Assembly: GCA_905182995.1 (NCBI GenBank)
Contig: CAJJDP010000023.1
Location: 533,474-597,473, forward strand
Origin: Paramecium octaurelia
Lineage: Eukaryota > Ciliophora > Oligohymenophorea > Peniculida > Parameciidae
DNA: 64,000 nt
Reading direction: 5' to 3'
Part shown: one piece after another, positions 1 through 10,485 of the stretch
Numbering within the stretch: position 1 is the stretch's first letter
Layout: each line of letters starts with the position of its first letter
The notes under the pieces: generated by a model
The model's database searches: none
Seen by the model: only the letters and a program-made list of their open reading frames with translations
Told to the model about the DNA's origin: nothing
Made by a program: the position numbers and the translations under genes

Positions 1-44
1 AATTAAAATCTTGCAAATATTCAAAAAATAATTTAATTTTTCTA

Positions 45-538
45 ATGTCAGCACCATTTTATACAGTGAAGGTATGCTCATTTAATTAATTAAAGGATGT
101 ACCAGCTTAAGATTTCATTCGTGCTTATGCAGAATACTTGAAAAAAAATAACAAGATCAAGATTCCAGAGTGGGCTTCAATTGTTAAGACAGGCCTTGGA
201 AAAGAAATCTCACCAATTGACTAAGATTGGATGTATGTTAGAGCTGCAGCACTTGCTCGTAAAATTTATGTTAGAGGCCATTGGGTATTAATAATTAATT
301 AAAACTTCAGGGTGTTGGAAATCTGACTCACATGTTTGGTTCAGTTAATGATAATGGCAAGCATGAATCTGGATCTGGAAAAGTCATTAGATATTTACTC
401 TAATAATTGGAAACTATTAAAGTATTAAAGAAAGATAACAAATCTCTTTTAAAGAAAGGATCAAGAATTGTAACCAAAGAAGGATAATAAGATTTAAATA
501 GAATTGCAACTCAAGTTGCCTTAGCTGCCAGAAAATGA
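45..538 (+). CDS. RPS19: 40S ribosomal protein eS19
   Basis: Small-subunit ribosomal protein of the eS19 family, needed in the cytosol for 40S maturation. Exons 45-71, 96-284 and 311-538 join across introns of 24 and 26 nt to give 147 residues, the usual length for the family. The product opens MSAPFYTVKDVPAQDFIRAY and carries the family segments IPEWASIVKTG, DWMYVRAAALARKIY and GVGNLTHMFG. Several TAA and TAG codons fall where glutamine is expected, and the frame ends at TGA. It has no nearby partner gene; the next gene converges on it from the other strand. The identification is secure. The start is the only ATG ahead of the conserved N-terminus. Confidence 0.95.
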
Positions 539-915
539 TTTATAATACATCACAGAAGTACATTATTAAACATACAGAATTATAATCATAAATATATATT
601 TAGATAAAATCAAAATTTTTTGGATTATTCACTCAAACTATTTTGATTCCACAAGAAGCTTAAGTTTTATTTCTTAATATTATATTTCTTCTTTTGCATG
701 CATATTCGAAATCTCTTTAAGCCATAATCACTATCATGAGATTTAAATAATCCTTCTAATAATTTATCTTATCAAAATATCTATCAATTCTAATGTTGAT
801 CATTCAATTTGCATTCAAGATTTCTCATATTAAAATTTTCAATCTAAATTAAGAATGTTTCACTTGAAATTTATATTTATATCCATTTTAATATTCTTGT
901 AATTTAATATAATTA
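539..915. other. Intergenic, between convergent 3' ends
   Basis: AT-rich sequence between the stop of eS19 and the stop of the minus-strand gene that follows. A 56-codon minus-strand frame is open here, but frames of that length are expected by chance when TGA is the only stop. No gene, RNA or repeat is supported. Confidence 0.6.
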
Positions 916-1624
916 TCAATTTTGTTCAATACTAATGACTTGACTTTAATATTCTAGTAAGGGATTGTTGTAAGTCTGCTAATTCATGATTGTGTCTATA
1001 AATGTATATTCTAATTCTTACCCAACAGTAAATGCACCTATTTGAGTAGGTGGGATTGCGTTCAATTTTGCACTCAATAGTCTTATGTCACTTTAGTTTC
1101 CACCAAAACCTAATCTGCTCTGATTGTTACCCAAAAAAATAGATGATTTGGTGGATAAATGATGAGGTTGATAACTTGAATGTGATAATTCATTATTGAA
1201 TCGAGTGAATTTTGAGTTTTAGATCTAAAGTTCTAAGCCTAATTTTGAATCCCAATTCTTGAATCTATCCAGCCTTACTTTAGTTTTTTATGGAGATTCA
1301 ATATAATTTGTATTAGGTTAAATATGAGAAGAATTTTTGTGAATGCTACTAAATACAATTTGTGCAGGAGTTAAAGGGCTATTATAATAATGATAAATAC
1401 TGGTATTCTCCAACTACTACTCCTTATAAGCCTTTGCTTTATTTTGGTGATGAGTCTCTGAATATTCTCATTCTGACTGGAGACATATTAGTTGACTAAC
1501 TGGTTTTTGTGGTATAGTTAGACTCTCCAATTTTACTAATGGCAGTTGATAACATTCCAAGTTAGCTTTTTTTTGGTTTATTAACTTTGCTGGATTCCAA
1601 ACTGGCAAAAGATTGAGCGAACAT
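916..1624 (-). CDS. Unrecognised 228-residue protein
   Basis: Not recognised. The start is at 1624 and the stop TGA at 916-918. One 22-nt intron (1379-1400) is needed; removing it joins two good frames and gives exactly 229 codons including stop. The product is hydrophilic and rich in Ser, Asn and Gln, opening MFAQSFASLESSKVNKPKKS, with no signal peptide, membrane segment or zinc motif. A downstream stretch (about 620-790) in other frames looks partly codon-like, but no legal short intron connects it. Its 5' end lies about 120 bp from a degraded plus-strand gene. Coding status is fairly well supported by the intron; function is unknown. Confidence 0.6.
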
Positions 1625-1740
1625 AATTTTATTTATGTGTAATAAAATTTAAGTTTCCCCTTTTATATGAGTCAAATATATTAACAATTAAAGTCTAGAA
1701 AAAACTGATAAGACGCAGGTTTTATCATGATATGAAATCA

Positions 1741-2606
1741 CTTTTTGAATCCAATCAATTTTATTTATACAGTTATAAAGGACAAAGTGTCAAGTAGAAT
1801 TTTGTACGAATTATCCTATCGTTATTTGGACAATATTTAAATATCAGATGGTAGCAGAAGTAGATTAATTGATTTTGTGAGTTCACCAATTTTAGATATG
1901 ATTGATTCTCAATTTTAATGAGAAATCAATTCTGAAACAAGATTAAATGCAATCAAAAATTTGCATTTAATAATCTTATCCATTCGAGGTTTTTTTTAAT
2001 TTTCAATCCCAAAAATATGTCTCTTTTGTTTTAATCCATAACAAATGTTCAAGATTACGGATGGATATTTATAATAGACTCAAAACCTTGACCTTAAGTT
2101 CTGAAAAATGTTGTAAACAAACACATATTTGTTATTCATAATTTCTATTAAATTTAGCTTTTAAACACAGCAATTATTAACAGTTGAACGATAAGATTCT
2201 AAATATATCTAAGATTTGTTAGATATTGTCATCATCAACAAGGGCAATCATGATGAAATATTTAAATCTTAGCTATTTGAACAGTAACGTAATATTGTAG
2301 AGTGCTTAAACTAAAATGAAAAGAATGATTCATTTAATGACTTCAAAAAAAGTAAACTCTGATCTTGTTGATGAATTCGTTCTTTTAAAATTTGGTTACC
2401 AAAAAGAACAATAATCAGATGATTCTATTTTATTATGCTTAAAGTTACATTAATACTAAAATATTGAATGGTTCCAAACTAAAAACATAAATAAATATGA
2501 TAGGGTGTATCTGAATGACTAGAGAATAGCAATAATTTAAGATTCATTTTTTAAATTGAATATATTTGTATTATGGAAATCATTTTCTTCCAAGGCTGGT
2601 TTATGA
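1741..2606 (+). pseudogene. Degraded gene with in-frame TGA stops and a frameshift
   Basis: A coherent protein-like reading runs along the plus strand but is broken by TGA stops near 1920, near 2105 and at 2360-2362, followed by a +1 shift beside a run of seven A. The last readable piece, ending at 2604-2606, overlaps the 3' end of the converging trichocyst gene by about 26 bp. Pieces such as LLDIVIINKGNHDEIF and DDSILLCLKLHQYQ look like genuine coding sequence. I tried GT...AG introns of 18-36 nt and found none that repairs the breaks. Alternatives are an unrecognised splicing pattern or assembly errors. Family unknown. Confidence 0.35.
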
Positions 2607-3711
2607 GGCTAAGGATCTGACTTAGTCTTTGAACAATTAGATGACAACATCGATGATAGCATTTTCCTCTATAGATTATTGTGATAATTGGTACCGGCTC
2701 TTCTGACAGTTTCGGAGGCATAGAATTCTCTTTTCTCTTCCAAATCAGCGGTGGCTCCAGCAACGGCGTTCAAGGAATCTTTCCAGAGTTTAAGGGCCTT
2801 GGCTTATTAGGCAAGAACGGCTGGGAGTTGCTATTAAAATATTAACATATTATGGTACAGTTTCTAATTTCTCAACAAGACCGGTTCTTCTTTCTTATTC
2901 TGAAGTCAACCAGGCAACTTCGGCATTAGTATCTGAAACGTATTTGGCAAGAGCGAATGCAGCATGGATTTCTTATTCTTATAAGGTAGCAAGAGTTGAT
3001 TCTAATTCATCTTGTAAATCTTATAAGATTTAGAGGACTTATTCTCCGGTTGTGCCGTCTCTCTTGACTTCAGCAAGTGATTAGAATTTTTAGATGGCAT
3101 CTTATTAGAAAAGATGGCTGTATGCTGATAATTTATCGGCGATTGATTAAGCCTTTTCAACAAGTTCGACTCCAGCATTGTTTGTGAGGAATCCAGCAAC
3201 GTCTTATTCCAAGAGTGTGACGACTCCGATGGCATCGGCATGATCAGCGAGGGATTTAACAAAAAGTCCATTGGCCCAACATCTTTAGTCTTGGAGTTAA
3301 TTGTTTCTTCTAACGATTTCAGCAAGTCTGGCTTCAGCCCAGGCCAACCATTAATATCCATCCTTAATGAATTAATTGTCTTGCTTACTCTGACTTAAGC
3401 TTCAACATCGGTTCTGACAGCACCAAGAGCTTCCCATTATTACTTATTGAGTGAGGCAACGTTAGTCAAATCACCAATGACTTGGGAAAAGATTTCTACA
3501 CATAAAATTACAATGTACCTTCGTCTGTATTGTTCTTTTTGTCAGCAGCAGCTTACACATTCACATTTTCTGTTTTCAAATCTCTTAAGAGATTGTAAAC
3601 GGATTCAACGGCATCATTTCCTCTTGTGCCTGTTTGGAGAAGCACGGCGAATTTGTTTGTGTCAAGTGCAAACACAGCTGCTACGAGGCAAATCACAACG
3701 AATGTTTTCAT
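2580..3711 (-). CDS. Trichocyst matrix protein (TMP family)
   Basis: Secretory protein of the crystalline trichocyst core, the defensive exocytotic organelle of Paramecium; the family is made as precursors and processed in the secretory pathway. Start at 3711, TGA at 2580-2582. Introns 3496-3518, 3363-3388, 2831-2858 and 2669-2694 (23, 26, 28 and 26 nt) leave 342 residues. A signal peptide (MKTFVVICLVAAVFA) is followed by long Gln/Glu/Ala-rich heptad-type helices such as AGVELVEKAQSIADKLSAYS. Length and layout fit the family. A second TMP lies at 12048-13258 and a TMP-like gene at 54588-55625. Which TMP subfamily it belongs to cannot be told by eye. Confidence 0.88.
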
Positions 3712-4414
3712 ATTTATTTTTAATAATACCAAAAACGGAATAAAATTTCTTCGTTTTAATGTTGGTATATATAATTGATTTTATAATTCACACCTTAAAG
3801 GACTATGGAAATGTTTCACATTATATAATCTTAATACCGCATTTTATTCATTCCATCATTATTAATCCATTCTCACAAATTTATTTGACTCAACTAATTC
3901 AAAATTAAACAATCCTTAATAAAAAAGATACTGTTAGCATTAATATAAGAATCTATTAATTTTGAATAAAAAATTTGTATCTCTTCAGTATCTAAATACA
4001 AATCTCAATGAATCTATGAATCTCCCCTAATCATTGTTGATCCTATCCCAGTACTTTTTTTCATTAATTTTTCTTGGAAAGATTTAAAGTCCTATTTATT
4101 AGGTTTAAATTAAAAGAATATAATAGATACCTCATCCAGCTATCTAGTTTATATTAAATTTAACTAAAATAAGCTGGCTATTAAACAATTGATTCAATTT
4201 CAAATAATTAGAATTAAAAACTATACACAAGTATGTTTAAATTAATAGAGTTTAAGAAATAGATCAAAAAATATAATATTTTTGCAGATATTAATCAAAA
4301 ATTTAAATCGAATATATTTTGGGAACTTATGTTGTATTTTAGAATTTTATAAAATCCAAAATTTTAAAGTGATATTTTGAAATGAATTGAAATAAAATTA
4401 ATATATATATTAAG
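3712..4414. other. Intergenic, divergent upstream regions
   Basis: About 700 bp of AT-rich DNA between the start of the minus-strand trichocyst gene and the start of the plus-strand RING gene, so it must hold both upstream regions. No frame here looks coding and no defined promoter element can be named. Confidence 0.6.
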
Positions 4415-6028
4415 ATGATTATGTGCACTCTTTGTGAGAACTATTTAATAGATGATATTGTTATTCTTATACAGTGTGGACATCTTTACCATATAGATTG
4501 CTTGAACAGACATAACGAATAAAATTATACAAAAAAATGCTTTAATTGCTAAAATGAGACTGACTCCATCTAAATTCAATTTTTAATACATTAACCTGAT
4601 AATATTGTTGATTAGTAGTTTAATTAATTAAAGATTAAGAGTAAATCTGTCTTATCAAAAATTGAATAAGAGATAGAGCTTTTAATTAAAAATTATAAAT
4701 TCCTCTTGTTGGATTATTACATGATTGTAAGTGATCTGTAATAGCTCACTTCAGATAAGAATTGGCAAATTAGATATCAATCATTAAGTTCGAAGAGCAA
4801 AGCAGATAGTAATTTTTATGATTAAGATTTATTTTTATCCTTCCAATAATAAAGTAATTGGAATAAAAAAGAATAAGATTTCTATTAAAATATGTTAAAT
4901 AAATATAATAAAATATATCTTAAGAAGATTGACTATTAAGCAATTAGTAACTATTTTGATAATATTGAAAATTAGAATGATATTCTTATTTATTTCAAAG
5001 ATATTTGTTAAATATAAAACTAGGATGAAAATTCATATGATAAAAATTTAAGGTGCTTTTAGCTTTAGATTATTTAAATACAAAATAAACTTAAGAATAT
5101 TGAAGAATACTTAAACCTTATTCAAAAGGTTATAAAATAATAAACAAGTATTGATAAACTATGCACACTTTGTTCTGATAAATAGACTACTTAAATTGCA
5201 ATTAGAATGAGTTGTGGGCATATTTATCATATAAAATGTTTGGAAATGTCCATAAAACAAACTTATTTTTGTCTAAATTGTTTAAATCACTTCAATACTT
5301 CTATTGTTCAATTTTAAGTTTAAGATTCGGAATAAATCAAAATAATATAAAATAAAGAATCCTTCAGGTGGACCTTAAAAGAATTAGAAATAAGAAAACC
5401 TTAATTATTACTTGAAATATCAAAACACGAAAAAATTGATAGAGATTATGCCAAAGTAATAGAGAATTTACATGAAATGATTAAAGAATTCTTGAAAACA
5501 GCTAAAGATTCATAAGAAGTTAGTGGAACACCTTAAAATCAATAAGATTTAAATCTAGATTTAATAAAGCAAAAAAGTCCAAATTTTGATCATATCTCGA
5601 ATGAAATAATGTGTTTGAACTCATTATTTAAAGATGAAAGCAAAGTTCCTCAAACATATGATAACATAATCTACTTTGTAGACATATGTTACCCTTAGAA
5701 TCATTGCTTAAATGCATTAGAATAGAATTTGTAAAATCTAATGACAAAGAGAGAGAAATTGAGTTAAAGATGGGAGCTTTTAGAAGAATAATTGCAGATG
5801 ACAGAAAATCGATTAGTAGACAGGTATAAATGGAGAGAGGAGTAATAAAATAAAAGAATGGGAATCAGAAGAAAACCTCCTTAAACAGATACTAAAAGTT
5901 TAAATGAAAGAATGAATAGCTTTCTAGGATTTCCAAACAATATGAAATAATACTTAAACAAATTTTAACAGAAAGATTAATAGAGCGATAACTCTGATGA
6001 ATATTCTTAAACAGATGATTTTTTCTGA
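4415..6028 (+). CDS. Protein with two RING-H2 zinc fingers
   Basis: Probable E3 ubiquitin ligase: RING fingers recruit E2 enzymes. The single-exon frame gives 537 residues. The first finger is at the very N-terminus with ligands C4, C7, C21, H23, H26, C29, C42 and C45, and the second has C250, C253, C267, H269, H272, C275, C286 and C289. Both are complete C3H2C3 sets, and both contain a CGHxYHxxC core. The rest is Lys/Gln/Asn-rich and helical, probably coiled coil, with an acidic Ser/Asp C-terminus. Two RING fingers 200 residues apart, without a third zinc site between them, do not make the RBR class. ATGs at 4415 and 4421 are both in frame; the first is used here. Substrate unknown. Confidence 0.8.
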
Positions 6029-6533
6029 TCTGATCTTATCATAGTATTTTTAATTAATTTTTAAAAGAGATTTATCATTATTTTGCATTACATAACAATA
6101 TTATCTCTTAATAATCTTTTGCAACCACAATCGCATTTCGCTACAATATACAAAGATATTATATGAAATCACCTCTTGTATTTCCTTCATATTTTTAAAT
6201 TGATTGTTTATAAACTGTTCAGCAAAGATTTTGAATGTGCAGAACTGTCCACTAAAATTGAGAGTAGCATATTGACTTACAATAAACTTTCTTTTCTTAT
6301 TAGATATTTATTTATTTATTTATTTATTGAGTAAACCTTCTATTATATCAATTTCATTAAATCGTTTATTTTTAAAAGTTGTTCATCTAACAATTTGATT
6401 TCAAAAGGAACCTATGTAGTAAAAAATCAAGATGAATCGAATGAGACATCAAATAATTTGAAATGCAATTTTACATTAAATTAAATAAAAATATATAAAA
6501 TGGAATACCCAGATGGGTACCTACTACGTAAGA
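6029..6533. other. Intergenic, upstream of SPRY gene copy 1
   Basis: Non-coding spacer. The left boundary of the 1,343-bp duplication is at 6147, so the last 387 bp are repeated exactly upstream of copy 2. It contains a TTTA tandem run near 6308. A long minor open frame passes through but has no start codon that joins the SPRY exons. Confidence 0.55.
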
Positions 6534-7489
6534 ATGTCAACTAAGCAAGCTCTATTTTCTTGGGACCCTAAACGCACAAGTACTAAATTGAAATTGTGCC
6601 AAGACTAATTATAAGTGATAGCTACAGATGGATCTGGATTTAAAAGTGCGATTGGTGATTAGGTATTAAGATTGCTACTTTAAGGAATTCACTCCAGGTT
6701 ATAAATATTACTATGAGATTAAAATCTTGAAGGGTAGTTTAATTAAGCTTGGCGTATGCACCAAGAATGGGCTGTTCTAAGATGTAAACTCAATGCTCCA
6801 CCTAAGCAAGCTTTCAGTGATAACGAAGAAGGATGGGCAATCTATAATGGTGAACTGAGACACAATTCTAATTCCACTGGCAATAAGTATGGCAAATAAT
6901 ACAAGAAGGGAGACGTTATAGGAGTTATGCTTAATATGATTGATGTACAAACTAACTAATTCAATTTTAAAAGGGCTAGTTATCTTTTTCAATAAATGGA
7001 GAGAATCAGGGAATTGCCTTTGAATGCAAAGAGCTTAAAGAAGTTCCACTTTATGCTGCCATAGCTCCAATATACAAGGAAGATGGCATTGAATTGCTAA
7101 TGGCAGTCAGGGAAGATTGATTCTTAATTAATTTAATCATTATTCAGGGAAATCACACCATTATCCTACCAGCAAATTTTATTCTTTTTGCTTTTAAATA
7201 CCATCAAAATCTAAAATTTAAAAAATGTTATTAGTTTTATAGATAATCGCATATAGCTAAATAATGTGATAATTTAATTTCATCATCCTATAGATAATTA
7301 TTGAGAAAGGTTCAATTAAACTGATAAAGTTCACCTCCAATTTTTACCAATATATTTGATCATTTCTAATCCTTCTCTATTTTTAAAAACCAAGATTTAT
7401 TTAAGATTTGTTGTATCACTAAAGTACGATTCTTTTTATTTCTTAACTGTGGTGAAGCGGTTATTTAGGATTATAAAATTGCTAAGGTT
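6147..7489. repeat. Direct tandem duplication, copy 1 (1,343 bp)
   Basis: This segment recurs at 7491-8833 with a constant offset of 1,344 bp. I saw no difference in exons, introns or flanks. Copy 1 ends immediately before a single N at 7490. The unique flanks are CTACAA on the left of copy 1 and ATTATTATT on the right of copy 2. The unit carries a whole gene with about 390 bp upstream and 370 bp downstream. Confidence 0.95.
6534..7120 (+). CDS. SPRY-domain protein, copy 1
   Basis: SPRY domains are beta-sandwich protein-binding modules; here one makes up nearly the whole 170-residue product. Introns 6663-6684, 6784-6806 and 6945-6973 (22, 23 and 29 nt) leave exactly 171 codons with TGA. Family signs are FSWDPKRTSTKLKL at the start of the fold, KYYYEIKI, GVCTKNGLF, EEGWAIYNGELRHN and GDVIGVMLNM. 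The chosen ATG gives MSTKQALFSWDPK with no extra intron; an ATG 41 bp upstream would need a further 29- or 33-nt intron. No RING or B-box precedes it, so it is a stand-alone SPRY protein. An apparently identical gene lies at 7878-8464. Confidence 0.82.
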
Positions 7490-7490
7490 N
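7490..7490. other. Single ambiguous base at the duplication junction
   Basis: The only N in the window. It sits exactly between the two copies of the 1,343-bp repeat, which suggests a contig join or an uncertain base call at the junction. Confidence 0.95.
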
Positions 7491-8833
7491 TATACAAAGA
7501 TATTATATGAAATCACCTCTTGTATTTCCTTCATATTTTTAAATTGATTGTTTATAAACTGTTCAGCAAAGATTTTGAATGTGCAGAACTGTCCACTAAA
7601 ATTGAGAGTAGCATATTGACTTACAATAAACTTTCTTTTCTTATTAGATATTTATTTATTTATTTATTTATTGAGTAAACCTTCTATTATATCAATTTCA
7701 TTAAATCGTTTATTTTTAAAAGTTGTTCATCTAACAATTTGATTTCAAAAGGAACCTATGTAGTAAAAAATCAAGATGAATCGAATGAGACATCAAATAA
7801 TTTGAAATGCAATTTTACATTAAATTAAATAAAAATATATAAAATGGAATACCCAGATGGGTACCTACTACGTAAGAATGTCAACTAAGCAAGCTCTATT
7901 TTCTTGGGACCCTAAACGCACAAGTACTAAATTGAAATTGTGCCAAGACTAATTATAAGTGATAGCTACAGATGGATCTGGATTTAAAAGTGCGATTGGT
8001 GATTAGGTATTAAGATTGCTACTTTAAGGAATTCACTCCAGGTTATAAATATTACTATGAGATTAAAATCTTGAAGGGTAGTTTAATTAAGCTTGGCGTA
8101 TGCACCAAGAATGGGCTGTTCTAAGATGTAAACTCAATGCTCCACCTAAGCAAGCTTTCAGTGATAACGAAGAAGGATGGGCAATCTATAATGGTGAACT
8201 GAGACACAATTCTAATTCCACTGGCAATAAGTATGGCAAATAATACAAGAAGGGAGACGTTATAGGAGTTATGCTTAATATGATTGATGTACAAACTAAC
8301 TAATTCAATTTTAAAAGGGCTAGTTATCTTTTTCAATAAATGGAGAGAATCAGGGAATTGCCTTTGAATGCAAAGAGCTTAAAGAAGTTCCACTTTATGC
8401 TGCCATAGCTCCAATATACAAGGAAGATGGCATTGAATTGCTAATGGCAGTCAGGGAAGATTGATTCTTAATTAATTTAATCATTATTCAGGGAAATCAC
8501 ACCATTATCCTACCAGCAAATTTTATTCTTTTTGCTTTTAAATACCATCAAAATCTAAAATTTAAAAAATGTTATTAGTTTTATAGATAATCGCATATAG
8601 CTAAATAATGTGATAATTTAATTTCATCATCCTATAGATAATTATTGAGAAAGGTTCAATTAAACTGATAAAGTTCACCTCCAATTTTTACCAATATATT
8701 TGATCATTTCTAATCCTTCTCTATTTTTAAAAACCAAGATTTATTTAAGATTTGTTGTATCACTAAAGTACGATTCTTTTTATTTCTTAACTGTGGTGAA
8801 GCGGTTATTTAGGATTATAAAATTGCTAAGGTT
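7491..8833. repeat. Direct tandem duplication, copy 2 (1,343 bp)
   Basis: Apparently identical to 6147-7489. After 8833 the sequence continues into unique DNA, whereas copy 1 stops at the N. Either a very recent tandem duplication or the same locus placed twice by an assembler. Confidence 0.95.
7878..8464 (+). CDS. SPRY-domain protein, copy 2
   Basis: Same 170-residue product and same three introns as the gene at 6534-7120, shifted by 1,344 bp (introns 8007-8028, 8128-8150 and 8289-8317). I saw no base change in coding or intron sequence. If the duplication is an assembly artefact, only one of the two genes is real. If it is genuine, the lack of divergence even in introns makes it extremely recent. 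Confidence 0.75.
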
Positions 8834-8926
8834 ATTATTATTATATTAATTTGGTCCTAAAACACCTCATTTTCATTTAAATATGAAATATTTCTTTTGT
8901 ATTATAAAATGTAGTTAAGATAAAAT
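8465..8926. other. Intergenic, 3' flank of SPRY copy 2
   Basis: The first 369 bp repeat the flank after copy 1 (7121-7489); unique sequence begins at 8834. The last 90 bp are very AT-rich, with TATAAA-like words ahead of the next gene. No gene is supported. Confidence 0.55.
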
Positions 8927-9817
8927 ATGTTTCTCTTAGATCAAGATCAAATCATTCCAAAAATTTAATAACTTCCTTCTAATAATAATGTTATGTATAA
9001 TTTCCAATAAAGAATATCATTAGGTTCCATAATTTGAATTAGTTTTGTTACTTTAATTGTATTAGTTATGTGTATTAAGTGTAAAATATGATTGTTTTTG
9101 TTTTATAAAATCCAAAAAACTAAGAAGATTTAATAAGATTAAGCTTATTATTAATATAGTTTCAACTTAAGAATCGAATTAGTATGTTTGTGAGTAATTC
9201 TTTTCTACTTGAAAAACCAAAAATAAATCATTTAAAGAGCAACTTTTTTAAAAGCTTGTAAACTCATTTAATAAATTAATGCTTCCAAATCTAAATCCAT
9301 AATCTAAATAAAGAGGTATATCATAACCTAGTCGAGGACAGCCCGTTAGAGTTATATTCAAGAAGAGAAGGCGAGACAAATAGATAGAGAGAATCAATTG
9401 CTATTTCAAAAAATCTTAGGCATTACAATGAAACATAGAAACAGTTCAACAACTCCGACAAAAACAACATTAAATTATAAAACCAGAAAGGACTTTCAAT
9501 AGAAGATAATGGATGAAAATTAGAAACTATTCTCTAGAATAAAATAACAAACATCGTATTACAAAATTTAGAAATCTTAAACAAAATCATTATCAAAATA
9601 AAGAGCAAACTCATCTGTAAATATTTACAAATATATAAAATAGTATTTGCCAAGCAAGAAACTACAAGAATTATATTAGAGTAAATTAGAGTAGGGTGGA
9701 GTAAGTTATAAAATAAAAGTTATCATAGATGGACAGTATAGAAATGTAATTTTTTTAGATTATTTAAAATAATGGCAACAACAGAAGAATAATCTTTTAC
9801 TAGAGTGCTAGAAATGA
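8927..9817 (+). CDS. CFAP97-like protein; 5' half uncertain
   Basis: The C-terminal half (about 9350-9817) is clearly coding and recalls the CFAP97/KIAA1430 family of cilium-associated proteins: QIDRENQLLFQKILGITMKH, then MDENQKLFSRIKQQTSYYKI and a VIIDGQYRNVIFLDYL tail. A full model from the ATG at 8927 uses introns 8995-9023 (29 nt) and 9316-9349 (34 nt) and closes as 276 codons. The second intron is longer than any other found here. Between about 9200 and 9350 a different frame looks equally coding, so a frameshift or another exon path is possible. An in-frame ATG at 8909 could extend the protein by six residues. Confidence 0.45.
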
Positions 9818-10003
9818 TGAAGAGTGATGGTAATAAAGAGTGTAAATTTGAATAGGATTTTTATTGTTGAAGAATGTGTTTCAGAATGATTTTCAAAAAT
9901 TGATCGAGAGTTTATAAATTTCAGATAAGATTACAATCAAAGGGATATAATTAATAGAGACTCATGGTAAATTTGGTTGATAAATATTTATATATATAAA
10001 AAA

Positions 10004-10444
10004 TCAATTTTGTTCATCACTATCAGTTTCCCATTCATCATTATCATTGTTTTCAGGTCCAGTGATTGGTCTGAAATATTCTCGTTCTCCTCTTTAATGA
10101 AGTTCTTCCTACATATCTTCATACATTTATTCATAAATTTATTTCTCTAATTCATCTTCCTCATTATGAGAATCATCATCAACCCAAGACAATTGCTCAT
10201 CTTAATGGAAATGCAAATTCCCTTCTTTGTCCATAAAGCATTCTGTTTTTAATTGAATTTTCTTATTTTACTCATATTCTACGTTTAGATCTGGATGAGA
10301 ATCATCTTTATAAATGAGATCAGCCATGGTTCTATATGAAAAACTAGCAAGGATTTCTTGGGCTTGTTCCCTGGAGAGTTGATTATAGGGCTTTTTGAGA
10401 TTAGTAGAAAGTTATGGTTTATCTCTTTTGAACCACTTGAACAT
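10004..10444 (-). CDS. Small acidic unrecognised protein, 146 residues
   Basis: Not recognised. The intronless frame runs from ATG at 10444 to TGA at 10004-10006. The N-terminus is basic and aromatic (MFKWFKRDKPQLSTNLKKPY) and is followed by a helical segment, SREQAQEILASF. The C-terminal third is strongly acidic (EEDELEKQIYEQMYEDMQEE, ending in an Asp/Glu-rich tail). There is no signal peptide, membrane segment or metal site. Its start lies only 41 bp from the divergent PFK-2/FBPase-2 start, so the two share an upstream region. Even residue composition over the full length supports a real gene. Confidence 0.65.
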
Positions 10445-10485
10445 TAAAATTATTTTAAGGCTAAGAATTATTAAAATTTTATAAT

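Noticed and set aside
6308..6330. TTTA tandem repeat (and its copy at +1,344)
   Set aside because: Only a short AT-rich microsatellite; no functional element recognised.
6164..6533. Long open frame upstream of SPRY copy 1 that might extend the gene
   Set aside because: It has no start codon, contains a TTTA tandem run, and cannot be joined to the SPRY exons with a normal intron. The ATG at 6534 gives a complete domain directly.
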